A stretch of DNA of 64,000 nt from NCBI RefSeq assembly GCF_910580175.1, contig NZ_CAJTXD010000006.1, positions 131,819-195,818 of the forward strand. The letters are read 5' to 3'. This document shows positions 6,011-15,752 of the stretch, piece after piece. Source of the DNA: an uncultured Alistipes sp. (lineage in GTDB: Bacteria; Bacteroidota; Bacteroidia; Bacteroidales; Rikenellaceae). Both the position numbers and the translations under genes were made by a program. Under the pieces are notes generated by a model. That model ran no database searches. It had not been told where the DNA came from and saw nothing but the letters and a program-made list of their open reading frames with translations. Within the stretch, counting starts at the first letter, position 1. The number at the start of each line of letters is the position of its first letter.

Positions 6011-6991
6011 ATGAAAAAACTTCTTTTCGCCGCACTCCTGGCAGCGACATTCACGGCTTCGGCCCAGCAGGCCGTCCAGCCGACCAACCGCTATTCGATG
6101 AAACTTACGCAGCAGGCCGACGGCTCCTACGAATTGATGAACCGCGCGCGCTACGCCCGCATCGTCGACCTGGAGCAGATCGACGACCTGCTGGTACCCT
6201 ACACCTACGAACGCCAACGGCTCCAGAGCCGCGACTACAAGGGCGTGGAGGTGCGCGAACCGATCTATACGACCCACGAGGGCTACGAGTTGCAGATCGC
6301 CATTGACCTGGCGCAGAGCGACGAACCGACGCCCGTGGTATTCTACGTCCACGGCGGAGGCTGGTCGCGCGGCAACAACGGCACGTTCCGCGTGCTGTCT
6401 CAATACATGGCCAAGCAGAAAGGCGTGACGGGCGTACGCATCGCCTATACGCTCGCCCCGCAGCCAGGAGCCGACGTACGCGTTTCGGCCGCCGACATCC
6501 AGGCCGCCGTGCAGTATATCCGCGACCACGCCGCAGAACTGAACATCGACCCTTCGCGCATGGGCTTCGTGGGCAACTCGGCGGGTGCGCACCTGGCCGC
6601 CGTGGGGGCCATGACGACACCCGAAGCGAAGGCCTTCGTCGGCACGTCGGGCATCTACGACCTCCGCACGGCTGCCATCTGCCAGAAAACCAAGGACGCC
6701 CAACGAATCGCTTATTTCTGCGACCGCGACCCGAGAATCCTGCAAGCCGCCTCGCCGGCAGCGCTCATTCCCAAAAAGAAAGCTCCCGCAGCACTGCTTT
6801 TCTGCGGCACGGCCGACATCACTGTGGAATGCGCCCAGAGCAAGGATTTCGCCGATGCGCTCCGCCGCCGCGGTGCCAAAGTCGATCTCCGGGTCTACGA
6901 GAACTACGACCACAACCTGAGCGCCAAGGCCTCGGACAAGATGGAGGAAGTATTCTTCGCGACGGTCGATTTCCTGGCCGAAAACCTCTGA
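6011..6991 (+). CDS. Exported alpha/beta-hydrolase esterase
   Basis: The 326-residue protein has a Sec signal peptide (MKKLLFAALLAATFTASAQQ) and a single alpha/beta-hydrolase domain. HGGGW at 114-118 forms the oxyanion hole, GNSAG at 188-192 presents nucleophile Ser190, and Asp268 (GTAD) and His300 (NYDHN) complete a triad. The HGGGW/GxSxG pattern is that of carboxylesterases such as BD-FAE and acetyl-xylan-type enzymes. It starts the rightward unit of the operator-controlled pair and is followed after 4 bp by a second esterase, so a role in stripping ester groups (probably acetyl) from a polysaccharide in the periplasm is likely. The substrate is inferred from the neighbourhood. Confidence 0.88.
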   Translation: MKKLLFAALLAATFTASAQQAVQPTNRYSMKLTQQADGSYELMNRARYARIVDLEQIDDLLVPYTYERQRLQSRDYKGVEVREPIYTTHEGYELQIAIDLAQSDEPTPVVFYVHGGGWSRGNNGTFRVLSQYMAKQKGVTGVRIAYTLAPQPGADVRVSAADIQAAVQYIRDHAAELNIDPSRMGFVGNSAGAHLAAVGAMTTPEAKAFVGTSGIYDLRTAAICQKTKDAQRIAYFCDRDPRILQAASPAALIPKKKAPAALLFCGTADITVECAQSKDFADALRRRGAKVDLRVYENYDHNLSAKASDKMEEVFFATVDFLAENL

Positions 6992-6995
6992 TGCC

Positions 6996-8420
6996 ATGAA
7001 ACGCATCGTATTGGTTCTGCTCCTTGCAATCGCAGGACTCCCTGCCGCGGCCAAAGTAAGCGCCCCGGCCATCTTCGGCGACAACATGGTGCTGCAACAA
7101 CAACAGAACGTACGGCTCTGGGGCGGCTCCGATGCCCGCGAGGTGGTCGTGAAAACTTCGTGGAGCGGAGAGGAATTCCGCACTCCGGTCAAGGAGGGAC
7201 GCTGGGAGCTGAAAGTGCCGACGCCGGCCGGCTCGTACGAACCACAAACGCTCACGGTAAGCGATGCCGATTCGGAACTTAAGTGGCACAACGTGTTGAT
7301 CGGCGAAGTGTGGATCTGCTCGGGTCAGTCGAACATGTACATGCCCCTGCGCGGCTACACGGGCCAGCCTGTCGACGAGGCGCTGTCCACAGCGCTGGAA
7401 GCGGGCGAATACCGCGGCCGCATCCGCATGATCACGCTGCCCAAGCGCGAAGCGGCGACGCCGCAGCGCGACTTCGAGGGGCGCTGGGAGGTGCCGGCGC
7501 CCGAAACGGCCCTGCGCATGAGCGCGACGGCCTACTTCTTCGCCCGGGCGCTGACGCAGGCCCTGGGCGTACCTGTGGGGATCGTCTCGACGAGCTGGGG
7601 CGGCTCGAAGATCGAAGCGTGGATAGACACCGCGACGCTGGCCGGACTGGGCTACAACACGGCGAAGATCAACGCCGATCCCAAGATCGAATCCCGCGCC
7701 AAATGCGGCCTGCTCTACAACGGTCTGATCGCTCCGGCGGCCGGATTCACGGCCCGCGGCTTCGCCTGGTACCAAGGCGAATCGAACCGCAAGGAGGCGC
7801 CGCGCTATGCCCGGCTCATGGAAGGGCTGGCGGCTTGTTGGCGGGCGCAGTGGGGCGACGACAAGAACCGCATGCCGTTTCTCTATGTACAGATCGCCCC
7901 GCACGGCTACGGCCGCCCGGCCGACACCGATGCGGCCCTGCTCGTCGAGGCGCAGAGCGATGCCCTCGACCGGATTCCCAACGCGGCGATGATTTCGACC
8001 ACCGACCTGGGCAACGAACACTGCATCCACCCTCGCAACAAACGCCCCGTGGGCGAACGGCTGGCGGCCGCAGCGCTGACGAAAGCCTACAAACGCAAAC
8101 TGGGCGACGCATTGGCCGTACGATACGCCGGCGTGGAGTTCGCCGACGGCAAGGCTCTCGTGCGGTTCGACAACGCCCGATTCGGTCTGACTCCGCAAAC
8201 CGCCGAAGTGACGGGATTCGAAATAGCGGGCCAAGACGGCAAGTTCTACCCTGCCACGGCCCGCATCGTGACGTCGAAACCCTTGGTCGAAGTCTCGGCA
8301 CCCGAAGTACTCGATCCGGCAGCGGTGCGCTACTCGTTCCGCAACTACGCCCCGGGCAACCTGGCCAACACGCTGGGCATGCCGGCGATCCCGTTTCGGA
8401 CGGACAGAGCCACAAAATGA
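6996..8420 (+). CDS. Sialate O-acetylesterase-like SGNH esterase
   Basis: This 474-residue exported protein (signal peptide MKRIVLVLLLAIAGLPAAA) has the sialate O-acetylesterase (SASA) layout. GEVWICSGQSNM holds nucleophile Ser112, WYQGESN is the conserved mid-domain block, and IHPRNK supplies the catalytic His. Family members remove O-acetyl groups from sialic acids or, in plant- and uronan-degrading loci, from other sugars. No sialidase or sialic-acid gene is nearby. It is cotranscribed with the esterase before it, under the operator shared with the alginate genes, so deacetylation of a uronan such as bacterial alginate is the more likely job. That substrate is inference. Confidence 0.9.
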   Translation: MKRIVLVLLLAIAGLPAAAKVSAPAIFGDNMVLQQQQNVRLWGGSDAREVVVKTSWSGEEFRTPVKEGRWELKVPTPAGSYEPQTLTVSDADSELKWHNVLIGEVWICSGQSNMYMPLRGYTGQPVDEALSTALEAGEYRGRIRMITLPKREAATPQRDFEGRWEVPAPETALRMSATAYFFARALTQALGVPVGIVSTSWGGSKIEAWIDTATLAGLGYNTAKINADPKIESRAKCGLLYNGLIAPAAGFTARGFAWYQGESNRKEAPRYARLMEGLAACWRAQWGDDKNRMPFLYVQIAPHGYGRPADTDAALLVEAQSDALDRIPNAAMISTTDLGNEHCIHPRNKRPVGERLAAAALTKAYKRKLGDALAVRYAGVEFADGKALVRFDNARFGLTPQTAEVTGFEIAGQDGKFYPATARIVTSKPLVEVSAPEVLDPAAVRYSFRNYAPGNLANTLGMPAIPFRTDRATK

Positions 8421-8465
8421 ATAATCGATACTTGTCTGCCAAAAACACCCAGCTGGCGTTTCGGC

Positions 8466-8564
8466 GGCTCTGAAAGCCGCGCGGGCCGCAACCTTCCCCG
8501 GCGGAGACCCGCAACGTTAAGGACGGGGATTTGAGAATTCGGCGTACCTCCGCAGGCTGCGGTC
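8466..8564 (-). repeat. Intergenic dispersed repeat, copy 1
   Basis: Read on the minus strand this begins ACCGCAGCCTGCGGAG and, after about 33 bases, continues TTGCGGGTCTCCGCCGGGG and GGTTGCGGCCCGCGC. The same blocks occur in the same order at 17213-17291, with a shorter middle. Both copies sit between genes and are rich in short palindromes (CCGCAG-n-CTGCGG). This fills most of the 223-bp gap between two convergent genes. Confidence 0.65.
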
Positions 8565-8592
8565 CGAAAGACAAACCGAACAGAGAAAAGGA

Positions 8593-8622
8593 AATCGGCG
8601 GTCCCTTGCAGGTCCGCCGATT
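8593..8622. terminator. Bidirectional terminator ending the alginate operon
   Basis: AATCGGCGG (8593-8601) pairs perfectly with CCGCCGATT (8614-8622). It stands between the convergent SASA esterase and SDR genes and is the likely end of the long leftward operon from susC. Confidence 0.75.
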
Positions 8623-8643
8623 CCGTTTGCAGGCGCTTTTCCG

Positions 8644-9396
8644 CTACGAGAAGAGCGTACCGCCGTTGATATCGATGTTGGTACCCGTGAGGTAGCTCGA
8701 CTCGTCGCTGGCCAGGTAGCAAACCAAGTCGGCGACCTCCGAAGCCTCGCCCTCGCGGCGCAAGGGCGCCGTGTTGTGCAGGTTCTCGCGCGCCTCAGGC
8801 TTGGTAAAGCGGTCGTGGAACGAGGTGTTGATCATGCCCGGAGCCAGCGCGTTGACACGAATGCCCTGGGGGCCGAGTTCCTTGGCCATGGCGCGCGTAT
8901 GGCACATGACGGCCGCCTTGGCCGTAGCGTAGACCGAAGCACCGGGGCCGCCGCCGTCGCGTGCGGCCTGCGACGAGAAGTTGACGATCGAACCGCCGGC
9001 AGGCATCATGGGCACGACCTCGCGCGTGCAGAGGAACACCGAACGCATGTTGACGTCCATGAGGAAGTCGTACCAAGCTTCGTCTTGCTCGACGATCTTC
9101 TTGCGGCCGACGATGCCGCCGACCACGTTGACCAGGATGTCGACCTTGCCGCCGAACGCCTTGCCGGCCTCGGCGAAGAGCTTCTTCACGTCGGCGGCCT
9201 TGGTCATGTCGCCCTGCACGGCGACGGCCTCGCCGCCGTCGGCCTTGATCATGTCGAGCGTCTTCTGCGCATCGTCAGGATTGTCGAAATAATTGAGACA
9301 TACCTTGGCGCCTTCCGCAGCCAATTTTACCGAAATCGCGCGACCCAGGTCGCGGGCGCCGCCCGTCACGACGGCAACTTTACCATTGAGTTTCAT
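8644..9396 (-). CDS. SDR oxidoreductase, probable DEH reductase
   Basis: A 250-residue classical short-chain dehydrogenase: TGGARDLG at 11-18 binds NAD(P)H, NVVGG at 90-94 is the NNAG-like block, Ser141/142 with Tyr156 and Lys160 (YATAK) form the active site, and the C-terminus TGTNIDINGG is typical. In alginate pathways an SDR reduces 4-deoxy-5-hexoseulose uronate (DEH) to 2-keto-3-deoxygluconate. As the last gene of an operon with PL6, PL17, a KdgF-like cupin and a hexuronate-type carrier, this is the expected role; KduD-type activity is the alternative. KDG kinase and aldolase genes are not in the window. Confidence 0.9.
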   Translation of the reverse strand: MKLNGKVAVVTGGARDLGRAISVKLAAEGAKVCLNYFDNPDDAQKTLDMIKADGGEAVAVQGDMTKAADVKKLFAEAGKAFGGKVDILVNVVGGIVGRKKIVEQDEAWYDFLMDVNMRSVFLCTREVVPMMPAGGSIVNFSSQAARDGGGPGASVYATAKAAVMCHTRAMAKELGPQGIRVNALAPGMINTSFHDRFTKPEARENLHNTAPLRREGEASEVADLVCYLASDESSYLTGTNIDINGGTLFS

Positions 9397-9434
9397 AATG
9401 CTTTATAATTTTGAGTACTTTTAAAAGGGTTTGT

Positions 9435-10889
9435 CTACTTATTTTTTACCTGCTCGATCCGTCCGCCGAAAAGGAAGACGCACAGGAGGCTGGCCGGCAC
9501 GAGCGATGCCCCCAGCACGAAGAAAAGCGTCCACACGCCGCTCTGCGTCAGGTAGGGCACCAGCAAGATCGAAACGATCGTCCCGAGCACGGCCGCCGCA
9601 CCGCCCAGTCCGGCCAGCGAACCGACGGCCTTGCCGGTCTGGAAGTCGCTTACCAGAGTCTGGATGTTGGTCATCACGAACTGGTAGCCGCCCAGAATGA
9701 AAGCCATCATGACCACGGCCATCGTAGCCGACGAAGCCACGGCGGCCAAGGCCATGCCGGGGATGATGATGCAGCCGCCGAGGATCATCGCAGCCTTGCG
9801 GGCGAAATCGACGCTTTTGCCGCGGTCGATCAGCATGCCCGAGAACCAGCCTCCGGCTACCGAACCGATGGCAGCGCCCACGTAGGGCACCCACGCCGAC
9901 ATGGCGATCTGCTTGATGTCGAGTCCGAAGACCTCGATCAGGTAGATCGGCAGCCACGTGACGAACATCCACCAGATGGGGTCGAGGAAGAAGCGGCCCA
10001 GGATGACGGCGTAGTTCTTCCGCTCGGAAAGAAGCTGCCCCCACGTCTTGGCCGTCTCGCACGAGACGCGGCACTCGGGCTGCCCCGAGAGGATGTAATG
10101 GCGCTCTTCATCGGTTACCCACGGATGCTCCTTGGGGCCTTTCTTGTTGATGAGCAACCAAGGCACGACCCACAAAATGCCCAGCGAACCGACGACGACG
10201 AACGTGACGCGCCAGCCGAAGGCGAGGAACAACACGGGAATGAGCACCGGAGCGATGACCGAACCCACCGACGCGGCGGCCCCGAAGATGCCCTGCGCGA
10301 AGGCGCGCTCCTTCTGCGGGAACCACTCGGCGTTGGACTTGGTAGTGCCGGGCCACGGCCCCGCCTCGCCCAGACCCAGCATGACGCGGAAGAAAGTCAA
10401 CGACTTCAAACCCGTCGAAATCGATGCCAGAGCATCGGCGCCGCCCCACACCAAGGCCGAGAGGGTAAAACCGCGGCGCGTGCCGATCTTGTCATAGATG
10501 CGGCCCGAGACGAGCTGGCTGATGCCGTAGGCCACCATGAAAAACATGGTAACGACGGCCAACAAGCTCTTGGACTGCTGTTGCTGCTGCTCGACGGGAG
10601 CCGAGGTGTCGATCAACCCCAAATCTTTGGCGATGCCGCCGTAGCGCACGTACTCGATCGACCCATCGGACAACACCGACACTTCGTCGGCCGCAAGCCG
10701 CACGTGCTCGCCGTCGACGGTCGCGTCGTAAACCCCGGCCGCCTCGTCGTAGACGAATTCGCCTGCCGGACATACGATTTTCGTATTGGCCACCCACATA
10801 TAGTTGAGCGTGCCGCGGTCGAGGTAGTTGATGATCGTTACCACGACGATCAACCCCAAGACGATCCATCGGAAACCTTTGATCTTCAT
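9435..10889 (-). CDS. MFS hexuronate-type transporter
   Basis: A 484-residue major-facilitator permease with the NYLDRGTLNYMW signature of the anion:cation symporter (ExuT) group near its start, and GRIYDKIGTRRG as the loop 2-3 motif. Between helices 1 and 2 there is a periplasmic insertion of roughly 70 residues, ending in a Gln run (VEQQQQQSKS), longer than in E. coli ExuT. It should carry unsaturated uronate monomers or DEH across the inner membrane. It lies 8 bp downstream of the cupin gene and 38 bp before the SDR gene, all leftward, so uptake and the first cytosolic steps are coupled. Confidence 0.92.
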   Translation of the reverse strand: MKIKGFRWIVLGLIVVVTIINYLDRGTLNYMWVANTKIVCPAGEFVYDEAAGVYDATVDGEHVRLAADEVSVLSDGSIEYVRYGGIAKDLGLIDTSAPVEQQQQQSKSLLAVVTMFFMVAYGISQLVSGRIYDKIGTRRGFTLSALVWGGADALASISTGLKSLTFFRVMLGLGEAGPWPGTTKSNAEWFPQKERAFAQGIFGAAASVGSVIAPVLIPVLFLAFGWRVTFVVVGSLGILWVVPWLLINKKGPKEHPWVTDEERHYILSGQPECRVSCETAKTWGQLLSERKNYAVILGRFFLDPIWWMFVTWLPIYLIEVFGLDIKQIAMSAWVPYVGAAIGSVAGGWFSGMLIDRGKSVDFARKAAMILGGCIIIPGMALAAVASSATMAVVMMAFILGGYQFVMTNIQTLVSDFQTGKAVGSLAGLGGAAAVLGTIVSILLVPYLTQSGVWTLFFVLGASLVPASLLCVFLFGGRIEQVKNK

Positions 10890-10897
10890 GGCGCCGT

Positions 10898-11242
10898 CTA
10901 CTTTTTAAGGAAATCTTCGCGGTGGGGCGAGAAGGTGTCGATCAGGATGCCCGGTTCGAGGCAGACGCATCCGTGGAGTTCGTCGGGCGCCACGTAGTAG
11001 CCGTCGCCGGCTTCGAGGATGCGTTTCCGGTCGCCGATGGTCAGTTCGAACTTGCCGCTGGCGACATAGGTGGCCTGGCTGTGGAAGTGTTCGTGGAGCG
11101 TGCCGACGGCCCCCTTGTCGAACTTGACCTTGACGATCATCAGCTGGCCGTCGTAGCCCATGATCTGACGGGCGATGCCCGGTGCGGGATGCTCCCACTG
11201 CATTTCGTTCTCCAACTGGAACGTTTCGCTGCGTGTTTTCAT
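10898..11242 (-). CDS. kdgF: KdgF-like cupin
   Basis: This 114-residue single-domain cupin has HEHFHSQ (His50, His52, Gln56) and a second motif GDGYYVAPDELHG with His90. These are the metal ligands in the arrangement described for KdgF. KdgF proteins convert 4,5-unsaturated monouronates from pectin or alginate into linear ketouronates, a step otherwise spontaneous and slow. Its place between the PL17 exolyase gene and the transporter/SDR genes is exactly where that enzyme is needed. There is no signal peptide, so it is cytosolic. The symbol is used by analogy. Confidence 0.85.
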   Translation of the reverse strand: MKTRSETFQLENEMQWEHPAPGIARQIMGYDGQLMIVKVKFDKGAVGTLHEHFHSQATYVASGKFELTIGDRKRILEAGDGYYVAPDELHGCVCLEPGILIDTFSPHREDFLKK

Positions 11243-11263
11243 ATCATTGCGGTTTTTAATCGG

Positions 11264-13468
11264 TTAGTCGATTCGGATATCATAGGGGCCGCTCCACACG
11301 AACGTGCCCTCGGAGGTCGCGGCCTCGTGGCGCCGGTCTGCGTCCGCAGCCCGGTTGGCCACGCAAAGCACCACGCGGTGCCCGCCTTCGTACTCGGCCA
11401 GCGCCACGGTGTAGTCGGGCGTGTCGCACAGCAGCCGCACGCCGCGGCACGAGGCGGTCAGGTTGTCCGACTGCTCGACCTGGAGGTCGTAGGTGCCGTG
11501 GGTTTCGAGCGACGAGAAGAACGTATGGTTGCGCTTCGCCCGCTCGCGGAGCATGTAGACCTTTTCGGTGCGCAGGTTGAAGTCCGGATCATCGGCCCCG
11601 GTCTGAGCGAAGATCATCTCGGTGTCGGGCGTCGTCGCCGTGGTGAGCGAATAGAACCGGTCGCCCCGGATCCACGTGAAACACGACGAGGCGCCCTCCG
11701 TATTGCGGCCCCAAGCCTGCTTCCAGAGGTGGCGGTAACCGTCGGCTTCGCCCAGCGCCGTCATCGTCGCACGCGCCTTCTCGTAGGGGAAATCGACGCT
11801 TACCATCTGCCCGCAGTACCACATCGGGTAGTCGTAACGGTGCTCTGTGCCGCTTTCGGCCCGCAGGAGGTCGAGGATCAGCGGATATTGCAGAAAAGGC
11901 GTCGTCACGTAGGCCACCGTGCGCCGCATCCGCACATCGGGATAAGCGTTCTCCTCCCTGGCCGAGACGATCTGCACGCCCTCGCGCGAGAAATCGGCGA
12001 AAAGGATGTCGGAATGGTGCTTCATCGACTCGTTGTAGCTGCCCCCGAAGTGCGAGCGCTCGTCAACGACCAGCGTGTTGTGCGCCACGGTCGTCATGGC
12101 GAACGAACGGTTCTCGCGCGTATAGTGGCCCTTGTACTTGGCTTCGATGTTGAGCCAGCGGGCAGCGCCGTAGTCGGCCAGCACCTCATGGCCGTTGTCG
12201 TAGTAGGCCAGCGTCAGCTTGTCGTAGTGGCCGTGGCTCAAGCCGTGGGCGGTGGCTTTGAGCGTCACGGCGCTGTTGAACGCCGGGTCGGTGGAGCGCA
12301 TGACGGCCACCCCGCCCTCGTCGCCGCTGCGGCCGTCGCGGTAGAGCGCGCTCCGGAACCGCAGTGGCTGCGCCTCGCCGCGCGCGATGTCGCGGGCCAC
12401 GGCATAGCCGGCGTCCGAGGGGAGCACCCAGCCCTGATAACGGGCCGCCACGTCGAGCAACTGCTTGTTCGACGGATCGGCGTTGTAGGCGATGTTGACG
12501 GCGTAGACCAGCTCCTGGGCGTCGTAGCCCTTTTCGAGCGAATCGTTGAAACGCATGAAACGTCCCTGGTAGGCGAGCTGCAAGAGCGTCGAAACGGCCT
12601 TTTTCAGAATGCCGCCGCGGTAGTCGAAGATACCCAGTTCGGGCCGGTTGTGATCGATGCACTGGGCGAAGACCATGAAAGGCCAGATGGCGTAGCGCTG
12701 GTAGTAGGCCCCCTCCGTAAAGTAGCCGTCGGGCGAGAAAAGGTAGTCGAGCTGCTGCATGAACCCGCCGTTGCGGCCCGTGCCATCGCTCCCGTACAAC
12801 GCCTTATGCACAAGTTCCTCGTCGTCCATCGCCATGCCGATCATGCCCACGGCCGCGGTGGCCCAGGTGGCATGGTTGTGCATGCGGTTGAAGACCTTGT
12901 TATTCTCGCGGTTGTCCTCCATGCCGTTCATCAGGAAGTCGGCCATCGGCCGGAACAGATCGCGCTCGATGCGTTTCCGCTCGGCCGGGGTCAGGTAGTC
13001 GTAGACGCAGTCGTAGGCCATCGACGCGTGGACGAGCCACACGCTCTCGTTGAGCGTCTGCCAGAAGATGCGGCCCGGAGTCTTCGAGAGGGTCACGGGA
13101 TGGAATCCCAACGTCGGATAGAGGTCGGCATAGGCCGCCAGCATGTCGGCCACGCGGCGGGCATACCGCTCGTCGCCCGTGAGCTGCCAGGCGATGCCGC
13201 AGTCGACCATCTCGTAGTAGTTGAGCTTGTGGCGCTCGTGGGTGCGGCCGCCTCCGCCGTCGCGAGGCTGCGGCACCTCGATCGGAGCAGCCAAAGCAAC
13301 GTCGGCCCCGGCCAGCGTGCGGGCGATCGAAGCGTCGAAAGCCGGCACCTTGCCCCGGTCGGCCCGCATCGCCTCGACGCCGCGCTGCGTGAGCATCAAC
13401 GACGGATGGGAGGCGGCGCACGGAAGAACCGAAAGCGCAAAGAGAAGCAGAAAGAGGGTCTTTTTCAT
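11264..13468 (-). CDS. PL17 exolytic alginate lyase
   Basis: A 734-residue exported protein (signal peptide through about residue 20) with an N-terminal alpha/alpha-toroid and C-terminal heparinase II/III beta-sheet domain. HNHATW places Asn198 and His199 close to Asn201/His202 of Alg17C. EGAYYQRYA at 253-260 supplies the catalytic Tyr, and HGHYDKLTLAYYDNG is the conserved block of the second domain. PL17 enzymes are oligoalginate lyases that release unsaturated monomers from oligomer ends. No lipobox is seen, so it probably works in the periplasm on oligomers imported by SusCD. It lies in the operon between a PL6 gene and the cupin. Confidence 0.93.
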   Translation of the reverse strand: MKKTLFLLLFALSVLPCAASHPSLMLTQRGVEAMRADRGKVPAFDASIARTLAGADVALAAPIEVPQPRDGGGGRTHERHKLNYYEMVDCGIAWQLTGDERYARRVADMLAAYADLYPTLGFHPVTLSKTPGRIFWQTLNESVWLVHASMAYDCVYDYLTPAERKRIERDLFRPMADFLMNGMEDNRENNKVFNRMHNHATWATAAVGMIGMAMDDEELVHKALYGSDGTGRNGGFMQQLDYLFSPDGYFTEGAYYQRYAIWPFMVFAQCIDHNRPELGIFDYRGGILKKAVSTLLQLAYQGRFMRFNDSLEKGYDAQELVYAVNIAYNADPSNKQLLDVAARYQGWVLPSDAGYAVARDIARGEAQPLRFRSALYRDGRSGDEGGVAVMRSTDPAFNSAVTLKATAHGLSHGHYDKLTLAYYDNGHEVLADYGAARWLNIEAKYKGHYTRENRSFAMTTVAHNTLVVDERSHFGGSYNESMKHHSDILFADFSREGVQIVSAREENAYPDVRMRRTVAYVTTPFLQYPLILDLLRAESGTEHRYDYPMWYCGQMVSVDFPYEKARATMTALGEADGYRHLWKQAWGRNTEGASSCFTWIRGDRFYSLTTATTPDTEMIFAQTGADDPDFNLRTEKVYMLRERAKRNHTFFSSLETHGTYDLQVEQSDNLTASCRGVRLLCDTPDYTVALAEYEGGHRVVLCVANRAADADRRHEAATSEGTFVWSGPYDIRID

Positions 13469-13481
13469 CGCAGTGTCGATC

Positions 13482-15746
13482 TTATTTTTTAGTTCCTATC
13501 TGTTTTTCGGCCAACGGCGAACCGGGGCGCTGCGTGAAGTCGAAATTATCGGGATCGACATAGGCGGGTTCCAGCTCGCAGAGCGGCCCTTTTACCGCAT
13601 TGCCCGTCATCGAAAGGATGCGGCCCGAATTCCACAAGTTGCAATCGGCGATCGACACCTTCTCCCACGTCGCCTCGTCGAGACGGATCGAACAGCCGCC
13701 GCGGCCGCTGTCGGAGAAGTTGCAACCCTCGACGGCGAGCACCTGCGGCCCCACGAGCCGCATGACCGATCCGCGCTCCTTGTTGCAGCACTCCTCGAAG
13801 TTGCAGCGGCGGACGAAGAGATACGGCCCGGCCGTCGACTCGTCGCTGCCGCCGCGGTAGATGTTGATCGGGAGACCCAGAATGCGGTAAAAAGAGCAAT
13901 TCTCGATGAGCATGTCGTCGGCATTGTAACGCCCCTTGTCGTCGCGCTCGGCGGCGTAGTGGATGGCGTCGCCCGAGAGGTTGCGGAAAAGCGAATTGCG
14001 AATCTCGACCCGCCCGGCGAAAGTCGACTGCGTACCTTTGATGGCGAAAAACCCGCCCTCGCCGAAATCGGCGAACTCGCAGTTGTCGACGAAGAGATCG
14101 TAGGGGCGGATCATGCTCTCGGCGGTCGAAATACCCGCCTTGGCCAGCGCCTTGCCGGGTTCCAGCACGCCCGAGAACGCGATGCCCTCGATGCGCAGCT
14201 CGCCGCCGTCGGCGATGGTTACCATGTTGTCGGCCTTATCGCCGACGAAACGCACTACGGGCCGTGCACCCTCTCCGGCGGCACGGATCGTCAGCGGCAC
14301 ACGGACGGTCATGGCCCGGCTCACGGGGTAATCGCCCCCGGCATCGGCCAACACGACCGTATCCCCCGCTCCGGCACGCTCCACGGCGGCCGGCAGATCG
14401 TCGCCCGAACGGAGCACATGGGTGCGAGGAGCCGGCGTCTGCGTTCCGCACTGCGGACGATAGCGCGCGGCGCCCCGGCCGGCCCGCATTTCGGCCTCGG
14501 AGGGAAGCGAGGGAAGCACGGGCAACATGGGGACGACGTTCTTGAAGCCGGCAAGCGTACATTTGCGGCCCAACGCCGTCTTGTTGTCGCGGAATGCGAA
14601 TCCGTCAGTGCGGTCGACGGCGATGAACGGCTCGGTCAACGCCTTGTTGACAATGGTGTTGCGCTCGAAAGTTACCCGTTCGGGCGCCAGCGTGCGTTCG
14701 AGGTCTTTGCCGGTGCCGAACTCGATGTTGGAGCAGTCGACGAACGTATTGTCGGCGATCTCGACATCCTCGACCAGGCAATAACGGTTGGGCAGCGAAT
14801 TAGGCACGGCGTTCATCACGGCCAGCGCCGAGAAGAAACGCCCGCCGACGATGCCGACCAATGTATTGCGCACGACGCGATGGCCGGCGTTGACGATGCG
14901 GATGCCGCCCGTGTTGCGGACGCCGTTGCCGATGAAGATGTTCTCCTCCACCAGATTACGGTCGCCGTGGCGCAAAGCCAGCACGCCCTGCGACTCGAAG
15001 AAGATGTTGCGGCGGATGATGTTGTCGCTCGACTTGATCGAGACGACCTCCACCTCGCCGTCGCAACGCTCGAAGAGGTTCTCCTCGATGAGCGTGTTCG
15101 ACGAACGGTAAGCCTGCTGCGAGGTGCCGACGCGGATGGTCTCGGCGCCGTTCGACCCATAGACCGGGCGCGGCGCGAAATGGTTGTGGTCGATGCGGTG
15201 GAAATTCTGCTGCGACCGCTCCTCGTTGAGCATGACGATGAGCGTCACGCCGAGGTTGAGCTTGCCGCTGAAGGTGCAATGATCGACACGGTTGCGACGG
15301 CCGTAGAGGATCACGTAACTATAAGCCATGTCGCGGCGCACGGGGTTGTAACCGTCGATGACGCAATCGGTCAGGCGGCAGTCGTCGGCCACCTCCTGCC
15401 CGCAGCGGAACTCGACGACGGCCCCTTTCGGCGCCGTGCCGCCGCGGAAGTCGAAGCCCGCGATTTCGAGCCACTGCCCGGCCAGGCGGAGCGACGACGA
15501 ACCGCCGATCTTCACGCCGCCCGGCGTGGCGGTCTCGATGCGGAGCGGAGCACCCGCGGCACCCCGGCCGCGCCACTTGAGTTCGAGGTCGCGGTAATCG
15601 CCGTCCTCGACGACGATGCGGTCGCCCGGCCCGGCCTGGCGCAAGGCGGCGGCCACCTCGGGCAGCGACACGCGATATTCTTTCGCAACGCCGGGCAAAA
15701 CGGCCGCGACAGCGAGCAGAGACCAAAGAAGTTTCAGCATTTTCAT
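13482..15746 (-). CDS. PL6 lyase with two beta-helix domains
   Basis: A 754-residue exported protein (signal peptide MKMLKLLWSLLAVAAVLPGVA) with an N-terminal right-handed parallel beta-helix of the chondroitinase-B/PL6 family. Lys238 (VVSIKSSDN) and Arg259 (LALRHGD) are 21 residues apart, as for catalytic Lys220 and Arg241 of AlyGC. A second beta-helix follows from about residue 430, as in two-domain PL6_1 enzymes. It cleaves alginate, often MG or G blocks, by beta-elimination. A type I signal rather than lipobox suggests a periplasmic location, beside PL17. Chondroitin B activity is the family alternative but does not fit the operon. Confidence 0.93.
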   Translation of the reverse strand: MKMLKLLWSLLAVAAVLPGVAKEYRVSLPEVAAALRQAGPGDRIVVEDGDYRDLELKWRGRGAAGAPLRIETATPGGVKIGGSSSLRLAGQWLEIAGFDFRGGTAPKGAVVEFRCGQEVADDCRLTDCVIDGYNPVRRDMAYSYVILYGRRNRVDHCTFSGKLNLGVTLIVMLNEERSQQNFHRIDHNHFAPRPVYGSNGAETIRVGTSQQAYRSSNTLIEENLFERCDGEVEVVSIKSSDNIIRRNIFFESQGVLALRHGDRNLVEENIFIGNGVRNTGGIRIVNAGHRVVRNTLVGIVGGRFFSALAVMNAVPNSLPNRYCLVEDVEIADNTFVDCSNIEFGTGKDLERTLAPERVTFERNTIVNKALTEPFIAVDRTDGFAFRDNKTALGRKCTLAGFKNVVPMLPVLPSLPSEAEMRAGRGAARYRPQCGTQTPAPRTHVLRSGDDLPAAVERAGAGDTVVLADAGGDYPVSRAMTVRVPLTIRAAGEGARPVVRFVGDKADNMVTIADGGELRIEGIAFSGVLEPGKALAKAGISTAESMIRPYDLFVDNCEFADFGEGGFFAIKGTQSTFAGRVEIRNSLFRNLSGDAIHYAAERDDKGRYNADDMLIENCSFYRILGLPINIYRGGSDESTAGPYLFVRRCNFEECCNKERGSVMRLVGPQVLAVEGCNFSDSGRGGCSIRLDEATWEKVSIADCNLWNSGRILSMTGNAVKGPLCELEPAYVDPDNFDFTQRPGSPLAEKQIGTKK

Positions 15747-15752
15747 ATTCGG

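Noticed and set aside
10922..13492. 856-codon plus-strand ORF opposite the PL17 gene
   Set aside because: It is a mirror of PL17 codon bias with no domain; the minus strand carries conserved catalytic residues.
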